In this document: positions 50,348-62,800 of the stretch, one piece after another
How positions within the stretch are numbered: the stretch's first letter is position 1
Layout of the letters: the number at the start of each line of letters is the position of its first letter
Assembly: GCF_900101465.1 (NCBI RefSeq)
Contig: NZ_FMZM01000004.1
Coordinates: forward strand, 111,790-175,789
From: Nocardioides lianchengensis
GTDB taxonomy: Bacteria; Actinomycetota; Actinomycetes; Propionibacteriales; Nocardioidaceae
Reading direction: 5' to 3'
DNA: 64,000 nt
Program-made: the position numbers and the translations under genes
The notes under the pieces: generated by a model
The model's input: only the letters and a program-made list of their open reading frames with translations
The model's database searches: none
Told to the model about the DNA's origin: nothing

Positions 50348-51265
50348 ATGCTTTCGTTGCACCAGCTGACTTGCTTCCTCGCGACCTACGAGCACCGGTC
50401 GCTGACCCGGGCCGCCGAGGAGCTCGGCTACTCGCAGCCGAGCGTCTCCGAGCAGATCCGCACCCTCGAGAAGTCGCTCGGCGTCCAGCTCTTCCGGCGG
50501 GTCGGCCGCGGCGTGATCCCCACGACCGTCGCCGACACCCTGCGCCCGCACGCCGAGCGGACGCTCGCGGCGGCGGACGAGACCCGGCGCGCGGTGCAGT
50601 CGGTGAAGGCGTTCGAGACCGGGACGATCCGGTTCGGGATGTTCGGCATCGCCCGCCTGTACGCCGGCGCCGGCCTGATCGCCGACGTACTCGCTCGGTA
50701 TCCCGGTGTCCGGGTCGAGCTGGTCGGCCAGAACTCGACCGAGGTCGCGGAGGACCTGCGGCGCGGTCGGCTGGAGGCGGCGATGCTCGCCCTCTCGACG
50801 GTGGGCAGCGAGGGGCTGACCCTCACCCCGGTCGCCCGCGAGGAGCTGGTCTACGTCAGCGCCGATCCCGCTCATGTGGCCGCGCCGGTGACGGCGCACC
50901 GGCTCTCCCTCGCCTCGCTGGTGATGGCGGAGACCACCTTCCGCTCGGTCGACTCGACCCGGCACACGCTGCGTCAGATGCTGCACGAGACCGGCCGCAA
51001 CCCGCAGACCCGGATCGAGGTCGAGGACATCGAGACCGCCGTCGAGCTGGTCGGGATGGGCTACGCCGACACCGTCATCCCGCTCGGCGCCGCGCGCCAG
51101 CTGATCCCCCGCCTCGCCCCCGGCGCGACGTGGGCGTCCCTGCGGCCGCGGCAGTACGACACCTTCGCCGTCGTGCACCGCAAGGACGCGGTTCTCTCCC
51201 CCGCCGCCCGGCTGATGATCGAGCTGGCCACCCGCCGCATCCAGGCGATCGCCGAGCCGGTGTGA
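50348..51265 (+). CDS. LysR-family transcriptional regulator
   Basis: A 305-residue LysR regulator. The winged helix-turn-helix is at residues 1-60 (AEELGYSQPSVSEQIRTLEKSLG), followed by an effector-binding domain of two alpha/beta lobes (GTIRFGMFGIARLYAGAGLIADVLARYPG). The target is unknown; the only divergent neighbour is the small zinc-ribbon gene, which makes it a candidate. Confidence 0.9.
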   Translation: MLSLHQLTCFLATYEHRSLTRAAEELGYSQPSVSEQIRTLEKSLGVQLFRRVGRGVIPTTVADTLRPHAERTLAAADETRRAVQSVKAFETGTIRFGMFGIARLYAGAGLIADVLARYPGVRVELVGQNSTEVAEDLRRGRLEAAMLALSTVGSEGLTLTPVAREELVYVSADPAHVAAPVTAHRLSLASLVMAETTFRSVDSTRHTLRQMLHETGRNPQTRIEVEDIETAVELVGMGYADTVIPLGAARQLIPRLAPGATWASLRPRQYDTFAVVHRKDAVLSPAARLMIELATRRIQAIAEPV

Positions 51266-51347
51266 GACGCCAGGCTGCGAGGGGACCCCGGCTCGGTCTC
51301 GACACGCTCCGTCGCGACCTCGGCCCTCGTTCCTCGGGCCGCGTCGA

Positions 51348-52925
51348 TCAACAGCTGAGCCCGTCCTCCGGCACCGTGTCGTCGACCAGGAAGTCCTCGA
51401 CCGCGTCGTCGACGCACGCGTTGTCGGAGCCGTAGCCGGTGTGGCCGTCGCCGTCGCGGCTCACCAGCACGCCCGACTCGAGCTGCTCGGCCAGCGCCAC
51501 CGACCACTCGTACGGCGTCGCCGGGTCCCGGGTCGTGCCGACGACGACGATCGGCGCGGCCCCTTCGGCCCGGATGGTCGGGGGTGGCTCGGCCGTGCGC
51601 GGCTCGAAGCCGAGGCAGCCCACCTGGCTCCAGACGAACTGGGGTGCCAGGGTCGGGGCCGCCTTCTCGAAGGCCGGGAGCTGGTCGAGCACCCGGTCGA
51701 CCGGGGTGGTGGCCGGGTCGTCGAGGCAGTTGATCGGGACGATCGCCTCGACGCTGTTGTTGAGGAAGCTGCCGTCAGGTCCCCGCGACGCGTAGGCGTC
51801 GGCCAGCAGGGCCAGCACCGACCCGTCGCCGTCGAAGGCCGACTCCAGCCCGCGGTCCAGCAGTGTCCAGTAGTCGCGGACGTAGAGCGGGGTGATGATC
51901 CCGGTGAAGGCCAGCCCCTCGGTGAGCTCGCGGTCGCCGCCGGCGGGCAGCGGCTCCTCGTCGACCGTCCGGAGGAAGGACGCGATCCGGGCCAGACCCT
52001 CGTCGAGGGAACGACCCAGGAAGCAGTCGCCGCCGTCGACGCAGTCGGTGACGTAGGAGCGCAACGCGGTCTCGAACCCGCCGGCCTGGGCCAGCGACTG
52101 CTCGAGTGCGGAGAGGGTCGGGTCGACCGCCCCGTCGAGGACCAGCCGCCCGGCCCGGTCGGGGAAGAGCTCGGCGTACGTCGCCCCGAGGAAGGTGCCG
52201 TACGACGCCCCCAGGTAGAGCAGCTCCGGCTCGCCCAGGGCCGCACGCAGCACGTCCATGTCGCGGGCCGCCTCGACCGTCGAGACGTGGGCCGCCAGCT
52301 CGCCCGACAGCTCGGAGCAGCCGCGGGTCATGGCGGTGACGTCGGCGGCCGTCGCCTCGATCTCGTCCTGGTCGTCCGGCGACGGGTCGGCGGCGAGGTA
52401 GGCCTCCAGGTCGTCGTCGGACAGGCAGTCCACCGGCGCGCTCTGGCCGGTGCCGCGGGGGTCGAAGCCCACGATGTCGAAACCCTCGGCCAGACGGTCG
52501 CCGAACTGGCCGCTGGCGGCGTAGTCGGTGCCGGGCGCGCCCGGGCCGCCCGGGTTGACCACCAGCGAGCCGACCCGGCCGTCGGGGTCGCCCGCTGGCA
52601 CCCGCAGCAGCGCGAGGTCGATCGTCTCGCCCGCTGGCCGGTCGTAGTCGAGCGGCACGGTCAGGGTGGCGCACTCGTACTGCTCGCGGCAGACGCCCCA
52701 GCTCAGCTGCTGGGAGTAGTACGGCGCCAGCGCCGGCTCGGGGGCGTCGGTGGCGCCGGCGGGCGGGGGCGTGGGCGGGTTGGCCCGGGCCGGACCGTCG
52801 CTGCGCCCGGCCCCACCACCACCGTCGTCGGAGGCCAAGGTGGAGATCGCCGCCCCCAGCGCACCGAGGACCAGCAGGCCGACCAGCACCAGCACCACGA
52901 CCCGGACTGCGCGCGGCCCCATCAT
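51348..52925 (-). CDS. Secreted alpha/beta hydrolase, tripeptidyl-aminopeptidase type (TAP-like)
   Basis: A 525-residue exported serine peptidase. An N-terminal hydrophobic segment VVVLVLVGLLVLGALGAAIS (about 9-28) and a Gly/Pro-rich spacer precede the hydrolase domain. Motifs: oxyanion NPGGPGAPG, nucleophile GASYGTFLG, Asp in TRDPATPYEW and His in DGDGHTGYG. It resembles Streptomyces SlpD/SlpE and tripeptidyl aminopeptidases, which cut short peptides from substrate N-termini. The first ATG (52925) overlaps the holB stop, so it is the third gene of the tmk-holB operon. Confidence 0.92.
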   Translation of the reverse strand: MMGPRAVRVVVLVLVGLLVLGALGAAISTLASDDGGGGAGRSDGPARANPPTPPPAGATDAPEPALAPYYSQQLSWGVCREQYECATLTVPLDYDRPAGETIDLALLRVPAGDPDGRVGSLVVNPGGPGAPGTDYAASGQFGDRLAEGFDIVGFDPRGTGQSAPVDCLSDDDLEAYLAADPSPDDQDEIEATAADVTAMTRGCSELSGELAAHVSTVEAARDMDVLRAALGEPELLYLGASYGTFLGATYAELFPDRAGRLVLDGAVDPTLSALEQSLAQAGGFETALRSYVTDCVDGGDCFLGRSLDEGLARIASFLRTVDEEPLPAGGDRELTEGLAFTGIITPLYVRDYWTLLDRGLESAFDGDGSVLALLADAYASRGPDGSFLNNSVEAIVPINCLDDPATTPVDRVLDQLPAFEKAAPTLAPQFVWSQVGCLGFEPRTAEPPPTIRAEGAAPIVVVGTTRDPATPYEWSVALAEQLESGVLVSRDGDGHTGYGSDNACVDDAVEDFLVDDTVPEDGLSC

Positions 52926-54076
52926 CCGTGCACGCTGTCCGGCGACTGCAGGGCCACCATCATCGACTCCAGGGCGAGGGCGGGCGGCACGTTGAACTCC
53001 AGCATCTGCTCGCGGGCCTCGAAGATCCAGCCGATCCGGCGCAGGTTGAGCTCGGGCGACGCACTGGCGGCGACCTTCTCGACGTCGGCGCGGATCTCGG
53101 CGTTGACCAGCTCGCCCGGCGCCCCGGTCGCGAGGGCGACCGCGTCGCGATAGACCGAGACCAGGTCCATCAGGCTGCGGTCGACGACATCGAGGTGGCG
53201 GCGCTTGGCCCGCGACTTCTGCTCCTTCAGCAGGGTCGCCAGGGCCGGGGCGTACTCCCGCGGACGACGGCCGCGCTCGACCACGCCGTACGCCGAGTCG
53301 AGGTCGACCTTCTCGCGGGCGTCGAGGTCGCCGGTCACGACGTCGGCCTCCTCCTTGGTGACCTCGGCGAGCCGCTGGGCGGCCTTCATGCAACGCCCGA
53401 GACTGGTCAGCCCGGCCGGGATCGAGACGACGTCGCGGCGGCGGTTGCGGGTCGCCTCGTCGCGCGCCAGCGCCCGGGCCCGGCCGATGTGGCCCTGGCT
53501 GGCGCGAGCGGCGTACGACGCCAGCGCGTCCGGGACGTCGTCGATCCGGGTCAGGAAGGCCGCGACGTCGGCGGCGGTCGGCGTGGTGAGCGTGACGAGC
53601 CGGCAGCGGGAGCGGATGGTCGGCAGCACGTCCTCGACGGTCGGGGTGCAGAGCATCCACACGGTGCGCTCGGCCGGCTCCTCGATGGCCTTGAGCAGGG
53701 CGTTGACCGCCCGCTCGGTGAGCCGGTCGGCATCCTCGACGATGATGATCTGCCAGCCCCGGCCGACCGGCGAGAGGGCCGAGGCCCGGACCAGGTCGCG
53801 GATGAAGTCGACGCCGAGCGAGAGGCCCTCGGTGCTGACCCGCTTGACGTCGGCGTGGGACCCGGCGAGCACGGTGTGGCAGGCGTGGCAGACCCCGCAG
53901 CCGGCCTCGGCCTCCGTGCACTGGAGCGCGGCCGCGAAGGCGACGGCGGCGTTGGAGCGGCCGGAGCCGGGAGGTCCGGTGAACAGCCAGGCGTGGCTCA
54001 TGCCGTGACCGGCGGCGGCCTCGCGCAGCGCCACGGCGGCGCGGTGCTGGCCGACCAGGTCGTCCCAGACGCTCAC
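52922..54076 (-). CDS. holB: DNA polymerase III delta' subunit
   Basis: A 384-residue clamp-loader subunit. The Walker A-like GPPGSGRSNAAVAFAAAL has Arg in place of the catalytic Lys, as expected for the non-hydrolysing delta' subunit. Cysteines in CTEAEAGCGVCHACH form the zinc module. The N-terminus VWDDLVGQHRAAVALREAA and the sensor-1-like region with the nearby RSRCRL motif are typical. The GTG start overlaps the tmk stop (GTGA). Confidence 0.95.
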   Translation of the reverse strand: MSVWDDLVGQHRAAVALREAAAGHGMSHAWLFTGPPGSGRSNAAVAFAAALQCTEAEAGCGVCHACHTVLAGSHADVKRVSTEGLSLGVDFIRDLVRASALSPVGRGWQIIIVEDADRLTERAVNALLKAIEEPAERTVWMLCTPTVEDVLPTIRSRCRLVTLTTPTAADVAAFLTRIDDVPDALASYAARASQGHIGRARALARDEATRNRRRDVVSIPAGLTSLGRCMKAAQRLAEVTKEEADVVTGDLDAREKVDLDSAYGVVERGRRPREYAPALATLLKEQKSRAKRRHLDVVDRSLMDLVSVYRDAVALATGAPGELVNAEIRADVEKVAASASPELNLRRIGWIFEAREQMLEFNVPPALALESMMVALQSPDSVHG

Positions 54077-54726
54077 GGCGCCACCGCCGCCCGGTCGAGC
54101 AGCGGGCGGACCCGGTCGAGCACCTGTCCGGCGATCTCGTCGACCGGCAGCCGGGCGTCGACCACGAGGTAGTGGTCGGGGGCGGCGGCGGCCATCCGCT
54201 GGAAGGCTTCGCGCACCCGCTGGTGGAACTCCAGGGACTCGCCCTCGATCCGGTCGCGCCCCTCGAACCGGCCCAGCCCGGCGTCGGGCTCCAGGTCGAG
54301 GACCACGGTGAGGTGGGGCCGTAGGTCACCGGTCGCCCAGCGCATCACCTGCTCGACCTCGGCGACGTCGAGCGCGCGTCCGGCCCCCTGGTAGGCCAGC
54401 GCCGAGTCGACGTAGCGGTCGGTGACGACCACCTCGCCCCGGTCGAGCGCGGGGCGGACGACGGTGTCGACGTGCTCGGCCTTGTCGGCGGCGTAGAGGA
54501 GCGACTCGGTCCGGTCGGACAGCTCGCCGGTCTCGGGGCTGAGCACGATCTCGCGCAGCGTCCGCCCGACCGGGGTGTCCCCGGGCTCGAAGGTCAGCAG
54601 CACCGTGTGGCCGTCCGCCTCCAGGGCCTCGCGCAGCCGCCGCGACTGGGTGGACTTGCCCGACCCCTCGCCGCCCTCGAAGCACACGAAGACGCCGGTG
54701 TCGGCGTACACCCCGGAGCTGCTCAC
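54073..54726 (-). CDS. tmk: Thymidylate kinase
   Basis: A 217-residue dTMP kinase. P-loop FEGGEGSGKSTQ, DRY motif VVTDRYVDSALAYQGAGR and LID region GRFEGRDRIEGESLEFHQR are present. It phosphorylates dTMP to dTDP. The tmk-holB order is conserved in many bacteria. The GTG start is set by TAGGTT 6 nt upstream. Confidence 0.96.
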   Translation of the reverse strand: MSSSGVYADTGVFVCFEGGEGSGKSTQSRRLREALEADGHTVLLTFEPGDTPVGRTLREIVLSPETGELSDRTESLLYAADKAEHVDTVVRPALDRGEVVVTDRYVDSALAYQGAGRALDVAEVEQVMRWATGDLRPHLTVVLDLEPDAGLGRFEGRDRIEGESLEFHQRVREAFQRMAAAAPDHYLVVDARLPVDEIAGQVLDRVRPLLDRAAVAP

Positions 54727-54732
54727 GCAGAG

Positions 54733-54738
54733 AACCTA
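54733..54738 (-). promoter_or_regulatory. Putative -10 (TAGGTT) of the leaderless tmk operon
   Basis: TAGGTT then CTCTGC then the GTG at 54726 on the minus strand. Confidence 0.55.
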
Positions 54739-54773
54739 CGGGGGGCCGCCGACACCGGCCAAGACGGGTCGCC

Positions 54774-55598
54774 TCAGAGGGAGAGCTCGTTCCAGTCCAT
54801 CTCGGCGACGGTGGTGGCGTTGCACCGCAGCCGGGGGCTGGCCAGCACCAGGTCGGTGTTCGGGGCGTCGGCCACCATCACCTCACCGAACCCGTAGCGC
54901 TGCCCGGTCAGATCCAGGCTCACCCGGACGGCCGGGCCCACGGGGGTCGAGAACGACACCTGGGACTGGGCCGGTCCGCCGTACCCCCCGAGGCCGCCGT
55001 TCTGGCGGGCCGTGGCGGCCAGCCCGGAACGCTGGCTGTCCAGGAACCCGGTCCAGAACTCGAGCGAGGTGCAGAGCCCGTTGGGCTTGACCGCCAGGCC
55101 GCCGTTGCCCTGGGGGAGCTGGATGCTGTTCGGGAAGGCGCGGCCGCCGATCCTCGCCACCCGTCGTATCTCCACCGCGCCGCCGCCCACCAGGAAGGGC
55201 ACGTCGACCAGGTTCAGCCACTGGTAGACCGCCAGCGAGTCAGCCGCGGTCGTGCCACCGCCGGCCCGCTTCACCCGGAACGACGTCGTCCCGCCCCGGG
55301 TCAGCGCGACCTTGACGGCGTACTTCCCCTTCTTGTTGGTCCGCGCCGTGGCGACCTTCTGCCACGAACCGCCGGCGTAGAGCCGCTCGACGGTGACCTT
55401 GACCTTCTTGCCCTTCCGGGCCGGCTTGGCCGTGCCCGCGAGCGTGACCTTCCTCCCCACCTCGGACGAGGCCGGCAGGTCCTTCAACGTCACCTTCGCG
55501 GCGCGGTGAGCAGGGACGGAGGCGTGGGCCGACGTCATGGCGAGACCGGGGAGCAGCACCGCGAGCGAGGCCGCGGCGGCGAGGGAACGGAAGCGCAT
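54774..55598 (-). CDS. Secreted protein of unknown function
   Basis: A 274-residue exported protein. Signal peptide at about 1-27 (LAAAASLAVLLPGLAMTSAHA). An Ig-like/Big-type beta domain at about 35-110 contains VTLAGTAKPARKGKKVKVTVERLYAGGSWQKVATARTNKKGKY. The C-terminal part (VEIRRVARIGGRAFPNSIQL...VRVSLDLTGQRYGFGEVMVADA) resembles an NPCBM or carbohydrate-binding beta-sandwich, tentatively. The start is fixed by TAGCGT 6 nt upstream. Confidence 0.82.
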   Translation of the reverse strand: MRFRSLAAAASLAVLLPGLAMTSAHASVPAHRAAKVTLKDLPASSEVGRKVTLAGTAKPARKGKKVKVTVERLYAGGSWQKVATARTNKKGKYAVKVALTRGGTTSFRVKRAGGGTTAADSLAVYQWLNLVDVPFLVGGGAVEIRRVARIGGRAFPNSIQLPQGNGGLAVKPNGLCTSLEFWTGFLDSQRSGLAATARQNGGLGGYGGPAQSQVSFSTPVGPAVRVSLDLTGQRYGFGEVMVADAPNTDLVLASPRLRCNATTVAEMDWNELSL

Positions 55599-55604
55599 GG
55601 ACCG

Positions 55605-55610
55605 ACGCTA
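55605..55610 (-). promoter_or_regulatory. Putative -10 (TAGCGT) of leaderless secreted-protein gene
   Basis: TAGCGT then CGGTCC then the ATG at 55598 on the minus strand. Confidence 0.5.
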
Positions 55611-55707
55611 GCCACCGGGTACGGCGTCCGCTGGCGAATCCTCGAGACCGTGACAACCTGACGGCGTGGGTCGGAGTTCTGGGGGGTGTGACAAGACGGA
55701 GCCACCA

Positions 55708-56217
55708 GTGATCAGCCGGGCCGACCAGCGCTCGTTCGAGACGTTCGTGCACGACGCGTCCGACCGACTGCTGCGCACGGCGTACCTCCTGACCGGGGAC
55801 CGCGGCCACGCCGAGGACCTCGTGCAGACCGCCCTGCTGCGGACCGCCCGCCGATGGTCCACCGCCCGGCGCGATCCGGCGGCGTACGCCCGCCGGGTCG
55901 TGGTCAACCTCGCCAAGGACCGGTGGCGCGACCTGCGCCGTCGACCCGGCGAGGCGCCCCTCGAGGTCGATGTGGCCGTCCCGGTGACCGACGGGGTCGC
56001 CGACCGCGACCGCCTCCTGCGCGCGGCCCGGCAGCTGCCGGCCGGACAGCGGGCGGTGTTGGTGCTGCGGTACTTCGACGACCTCAGCGTCGCCGACACC
56101 GCGGCGGCGCTCGGCTGCTCCGAGGGGACCGTCAAGTCGCAGACCGCCCGCGCGCTGGACCGCCTCCGGTCCGTGCTCGCCCCCACCAAGGAGAACGCCG
56201 ATGCTGACCGACGATGA
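55708..56217 (+). CDS. SigE-family ECF RNA polymerase sigma factor
   Basis: A 169-residue group 4 sigma factor. Region 2 (LLRTAYLLTGDRGHAEDLVQTALLRTARRW) and region 4 (LPAGQRAVLVLRYFDDLSVADTAAALGCSEGTVKSQTARALDRLR) are intact. It belongs to the small actinobacterial SigE-like subfamily. The GTG start follows GGAG at 8 nt. The downstream gene overlaps it by 17 bp and looks like its membrane-anchored partner. Confidence 0.93.
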   Translation: MISRADQRSFETFVHDASDRLLRTAYLLTGDRGHAEDLVQTALLRTARRWSTARRDPAAYARRVVVNLAKDRWRDLRRRPGEAPLEVDVAVPVTDGVADRDRLLRAARQLPAGQRAVLVLRYFDDLSVADTAAALGCSEGTVKSQTARALDRLRSVLAPTKENADADRR

Positions 56218-56779
56218 CCTCACCCGCGACCTGCGGGTCGCCTTCCACGACGCCGCCGACGACCTGACGTACGACGGCCCGGTGCCGACCGTGCGCGCGA
56301 CCCCGCTGTGGGGCCGGATCGGCATGGTCACGCTGCCCGCCGCGGCCGCCGTCGCCGCCGCGGCCGTCGTGGTCGGCGGCTCGGCCCCCGATGCCCCCAC
56401 CCCGCCACCCCCGGCCGCCCCGTCCGCCCCTCCCTCGACCGCCCCCTCCTCCGCCGGGGAGGTCGTGACCGAGGAGTTCCAGGTGATGGGGATGACCCTG
56501 TCGTACGAGCGCGGCCTCAGCGAGCAGCCGATCAGCTTCACGCTGGCCTCGCCGGCGTCGGTGCCCGAGGACGCGAGCGAGGTCGACTTCCCGGAGATGG
56601 ACCCGGCCCGGGCCTGGGTCACCACCGACGGGTCGGGCGAGGCGGTGCTCTACCTGAAGGCGCCCACCCGCAACGAGGGCCGGCTGATGTCGCTCACCGC
56701 TCCCGGTGCGGGACTCAGCGAGCAGGACATGGTCGATCTCCTGAAGGGCGTCGGCCGACGCTCTCCGGCGCCGGCGTGA
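56201..56779 (+). CDS. Single-pass membrane protein, putative anti-sigma partner
   Basis: A 192-residue protein: a short cytoplasmic N-terminus (MLTDDDLTRDLRVAFHDAADDL), one transmembrane helix at about 41-60 (MVTLPAAAAVAAAAVVVGG), a Pro/Ala-rich spacer and an extracytoplasmic domain of about 105 residues. Position (17-bp overlap after a sigma gene) and topology fit an anti-sigma factor, but no HxxxCxxC zinc anti-sigma motif is present. Its stop codon lies inside a hairpin repeat. Confidence 0.75.
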   Translation: MLTDDDLTRDLRVAFHDAADDLTYDGPVPTVRATPLWGRIGMVTLPAAAAVAAAAVVVGGSAPDAPTPPPPAAPSAPPSTAPSSAGEVVTEEFQVMGMTLSYERGLSEQPISFTLASPASVPEDASEVDFPEMDPARAWVTTDGSGEAVLYLKAPTRNEGRLMSLTAPGAGLSEQDMVDLLKGVGRRSPAPA

Positions 56780-56867
56780 GTTTCATCGGCTGGCCGACAA
56801 AGCTCACGCCGGGACGACAAAGCTTCATCGTCCAGGCAGGAGTTTCATCGGCCAGCCGATGAAACTC
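56776..56867. repeat. Three tandem hairpins with a TTTCATCGGC-type core
   Basis: Hairpin 1 (56776-56807) pairs 12 of 15 bp. Hairpin 2 (56812-56833, GGACGACAAAGCTTCATCGT) is a 20-of-22 palindrome. Hairpin 3 (56840-56867) has perfect 13-bp arms GAGTTTCATCGGC / GCCGATGAAACTC. They lie between the convergent anti-sigma and topA genes and probably also terminate transcription. Confidence 0.8.
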
Positions 56868-56910
56868 TCCCGGGGGCCGCCGCGGCGCCCCCCGGCCACC
56901 GAGGCCGCGG

Positions 56911-59622
<2,712 letters not shown>

Positions 59623-59826
59623 TGCTGCTCTTTCCTCGAACGTCCTGGATCCCCACGAGGGGGCTCACGGCCAGTCACGGTAGCGCGTGCCGGCGACGGA
59701 GCATTCCGCGAGACCGTTCGACGACTGGTCTAGTCCTCCCCGGGCAACTCCTCCAGGAAGGGCTCGCGGGCCCGAAGGTGTCGCCAGCATGGGTCAGTCC
59801 GTGCCACGACCGAGGAGACCCCCTCC

Positions 59827-62800
59827 ATGCCTTCCCCCCGCCGCTCCCTCCGCGCCCTGGTGCTCCTGCTGGCCACCGTGCTCGCCGTCCCTCTGGCCTC
59901 CCTCGTCGGCGTCGCCCCCGCCCACGCTGTCCCCGGCGCCGCGAGCGGCTCGGTGTCCGACAGCCTCGGCGCCGCGCTGAACGGCGTCACCGTGACCGCG
60001 CTGGCGGCGCCGGCGTTCACCACCAGCGCCGGCCAGACCACCACCGCGGGCGGCGGCGTCTACACGCTGCCGCTGGCCGAGGGCAGCTACCGGCTGCAGT
60101 TCGCCAAGACGGGCTACACCACCGCCCTGTACGGCGGCAGCGAGGAGCCGCTGCAGGTCGACGTGGACGACGAGGGCCAGCTCTCGGTCGACGGCGAGCC
60201 GCTGGAGGGCAACGAGCTCGAGGAGGTCCAGCTCTCCAGCACCCAGACCTACTCCGTCACGGGCGTCGTCCAGAACGCGGGCAGCACCCCGCTCACGGGG
60301 ATCAACGTCGCGGCCTACCACCCGGGCGACGAGGAGGACGCGGTCGCGACGGCGACCACCAACGGCAGCGGCGCCTACACCCTGATCCTGTCCCCCGGCG
60401 TCTACCACGTCCGCTACACCGACCCCGGCAGCACCTACGTCCCCGCCTGGTACGACGGCACCGGCACCGAGCCGGTCGACGTCACCGTCACCGGCAACCG
60501 CGCGCTCACCACGGTCAAGCTCGCCACCCCGCCCGCCGACGCCGAGTTCCCCGTCGCCGGCGCGGTCGTGGACGCCAACGGCGACCCGGTCAGCGGCGTC
60601 GACGTCAGCGTCACCCCGATCGGCGGCAGCACCGACTCCGGCACCGGCACCACGGCCCCCGAGGGCGACGACGCCGGTCGCTACACCGTCTCGGTGAAGC
60701 CCGGCACCTACCGGGTCGCCTTCGCCAAGACCGGCTGGGTCTCGACCCGGTACGGCGGCCAGACCACGCCCGCGACCGTCACCGTCGGCCCGACCGGCGC
60801 CCTCTCCGCCAGCGCCGGCGAGCCGCTGGTCGCCAACCGGCTCAACGACGTCCTCCTGGTGAGCAACCCGTACGCCGTGACCGGCCTGGTCCAGGTCTCC
60901 GGAGACACCACCCCGATCGCCGACATCACCGTCCGCGCCTTCCCGACCGGCTCGACCGACGCCGGCGACGTGGTCGACACCGACACCACCGACGGCACCG
61001 GCTCCTACACGCTCAACCTGCCCGTCGGCACCTACGACCTCGAGTACGTCGACAACGTCCCGACGCCGACGACGTACTCCTCCACCTCGCTGGTCGAGGT
61101 GCAGGTCGGCCAGGGCGGCGCCCTGAAGGTCGGCGGCACGGCGGTCGACGCGCTCGACCCGGTCAAGCTCTCGCTCTCCAGCGCCGACACCACCCACCCC
61201 GTGCTCGGCTCGGTGATCGACGTCAACGGCGCCGAGATCGACGGCCTCTCCGTCAGCGCCGTACCCCAGGGTGCCGGCACCGGGGACGTCGACGAGAGCG
61301 GCGACGACGGCGCGGCCGGCGCGCACGGCCGCTACCGGCTGCAGCTGAAGCCGGGCAGCTACGAGATCCACGTCGCCGGCGGGACCGACTGGGAGAACGC
61401 GACGTACCAGGGCGGCGGGGACGCCACCGCGGTCGTCACCGTCGCCGCCAACGGCACGATCTCGGTCAACGCGACCCCGATCGCCGGCCGCGACCTCGGC
61501 GAGACCGAGGTCGCCGGCAAGACCGAGTACGCGCTGAGCGGCACCGTCACCGACGGCACCGCCGGCCTGCCCGGCATCACCGTCAAGGCCTACCGCGAGG
61601 GTGACCTGACCACCGCGGTCGCCAGCACCACCAGCACCGGCGCGACCGGCGCCTGGTCGCTCAGCGGCGTCGACGGCCTGGTCGTCGGCACCTACGTCGT
61701 CGAGTTCTCCGGCGCCTCGGGCGCCAACACCTACGACAAGGCCTGGTACGGCGGCGCCACCGCCACTCCGGTCGAGATCGCCCAGGGCGGCGTGGCCAAG
61801 GTCGCCGGTGTCCCGGTGGCCGAGAACAAGCTGGGCGCGGTCACCCTGTCCCGCTCCTCCGCCGACACCCCGCACCCGGTGACCGGTGAGGTCACCGACG
61901 CCAACGACGACCCGCTCGACGGCGTCACCGTCACCGCCGTGCCGCAGACGCCCACCCCGGTGGGCAACCAGGTGGTCGTCCAGAGCGGTGCCGACGGCGA
62001 GCTCGGCGACCACGGGCGCTACCGGCTGCTGCTGAAGCCCGGCACCTACCGCGTCACCTACGCCCGCACCGGGTTCACCAACGCGACCTACCCCGGCGGT
62101 GACCTGACCCCGGTCGACGTGAAGGTCAACCTCGACGGCACCGTCCTGATCGGGACCACCCCGTCCCCCGAGGCCGAGCTGGCCCCGGTCGAGCTGGCCG
62201 ACGCCACCGGCGACGCGGTCCTCTCCGGGCGGGTCGTGTCCGGCGGGGCCGGCGTCAACGGCATCACCGTCGAGGTCTTCCCGTACGGCGACGTCTCCGG
62301 CACCCCCGTCGCCACGGCGACGACCGCGACCAACGCCGGCACGCTCGGTGCCTGGTCGCTCAACACCCTGAAGATCGGCACCTACACGGTCCGGTTCACC
62401 GACAAGGTGGCGGACGCGAACACCTACATCCAGACCTTCCTCGGCGGCAGCGAGCTCGGGACGGCAGCGCCGGTCAAGGTCGGCCAGGGCAACGCGGTCA
62501 CCGTCGCCACCGTCCCCGCCCCCGGCGGGGCCGTGGGCGAGACCGAGATGGCCAAGGAGGGCACGGACACGACGTACCCCGTCGTGGGCGAGCTGCTCGA
62601 CGAGGCCGGCGACCCGATCGACGGCGCCACCGTCACCGCGACGCCGCAGAACGGATCCGGCACCCTCGCCAGCGCCGTCACCGGCGCGGACGGCGAGCTC
62701 GGCGACCACGGTCGCTACCGGCTGCTGCTGAAGGTCGGCACCTACCGCCTGACCTTCGCGAAGTCCGGGTTCACCGGCGCCACCTACCCCGGCGCAGGGG

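Noticed and set aside
51441..53153. Long plus-strand frame antisense to the secreted peptidase and holB
   Set aside because: Its residues mirror the codon bias of the two real genes and show no domain.
59794..62709. Long minus-strand frame across the giant secreted protein
   Set aside because: Antisense shadow of the repeat gene. The plus-strand frame has a signal peptide, a ribosome site and clear protein repeats.
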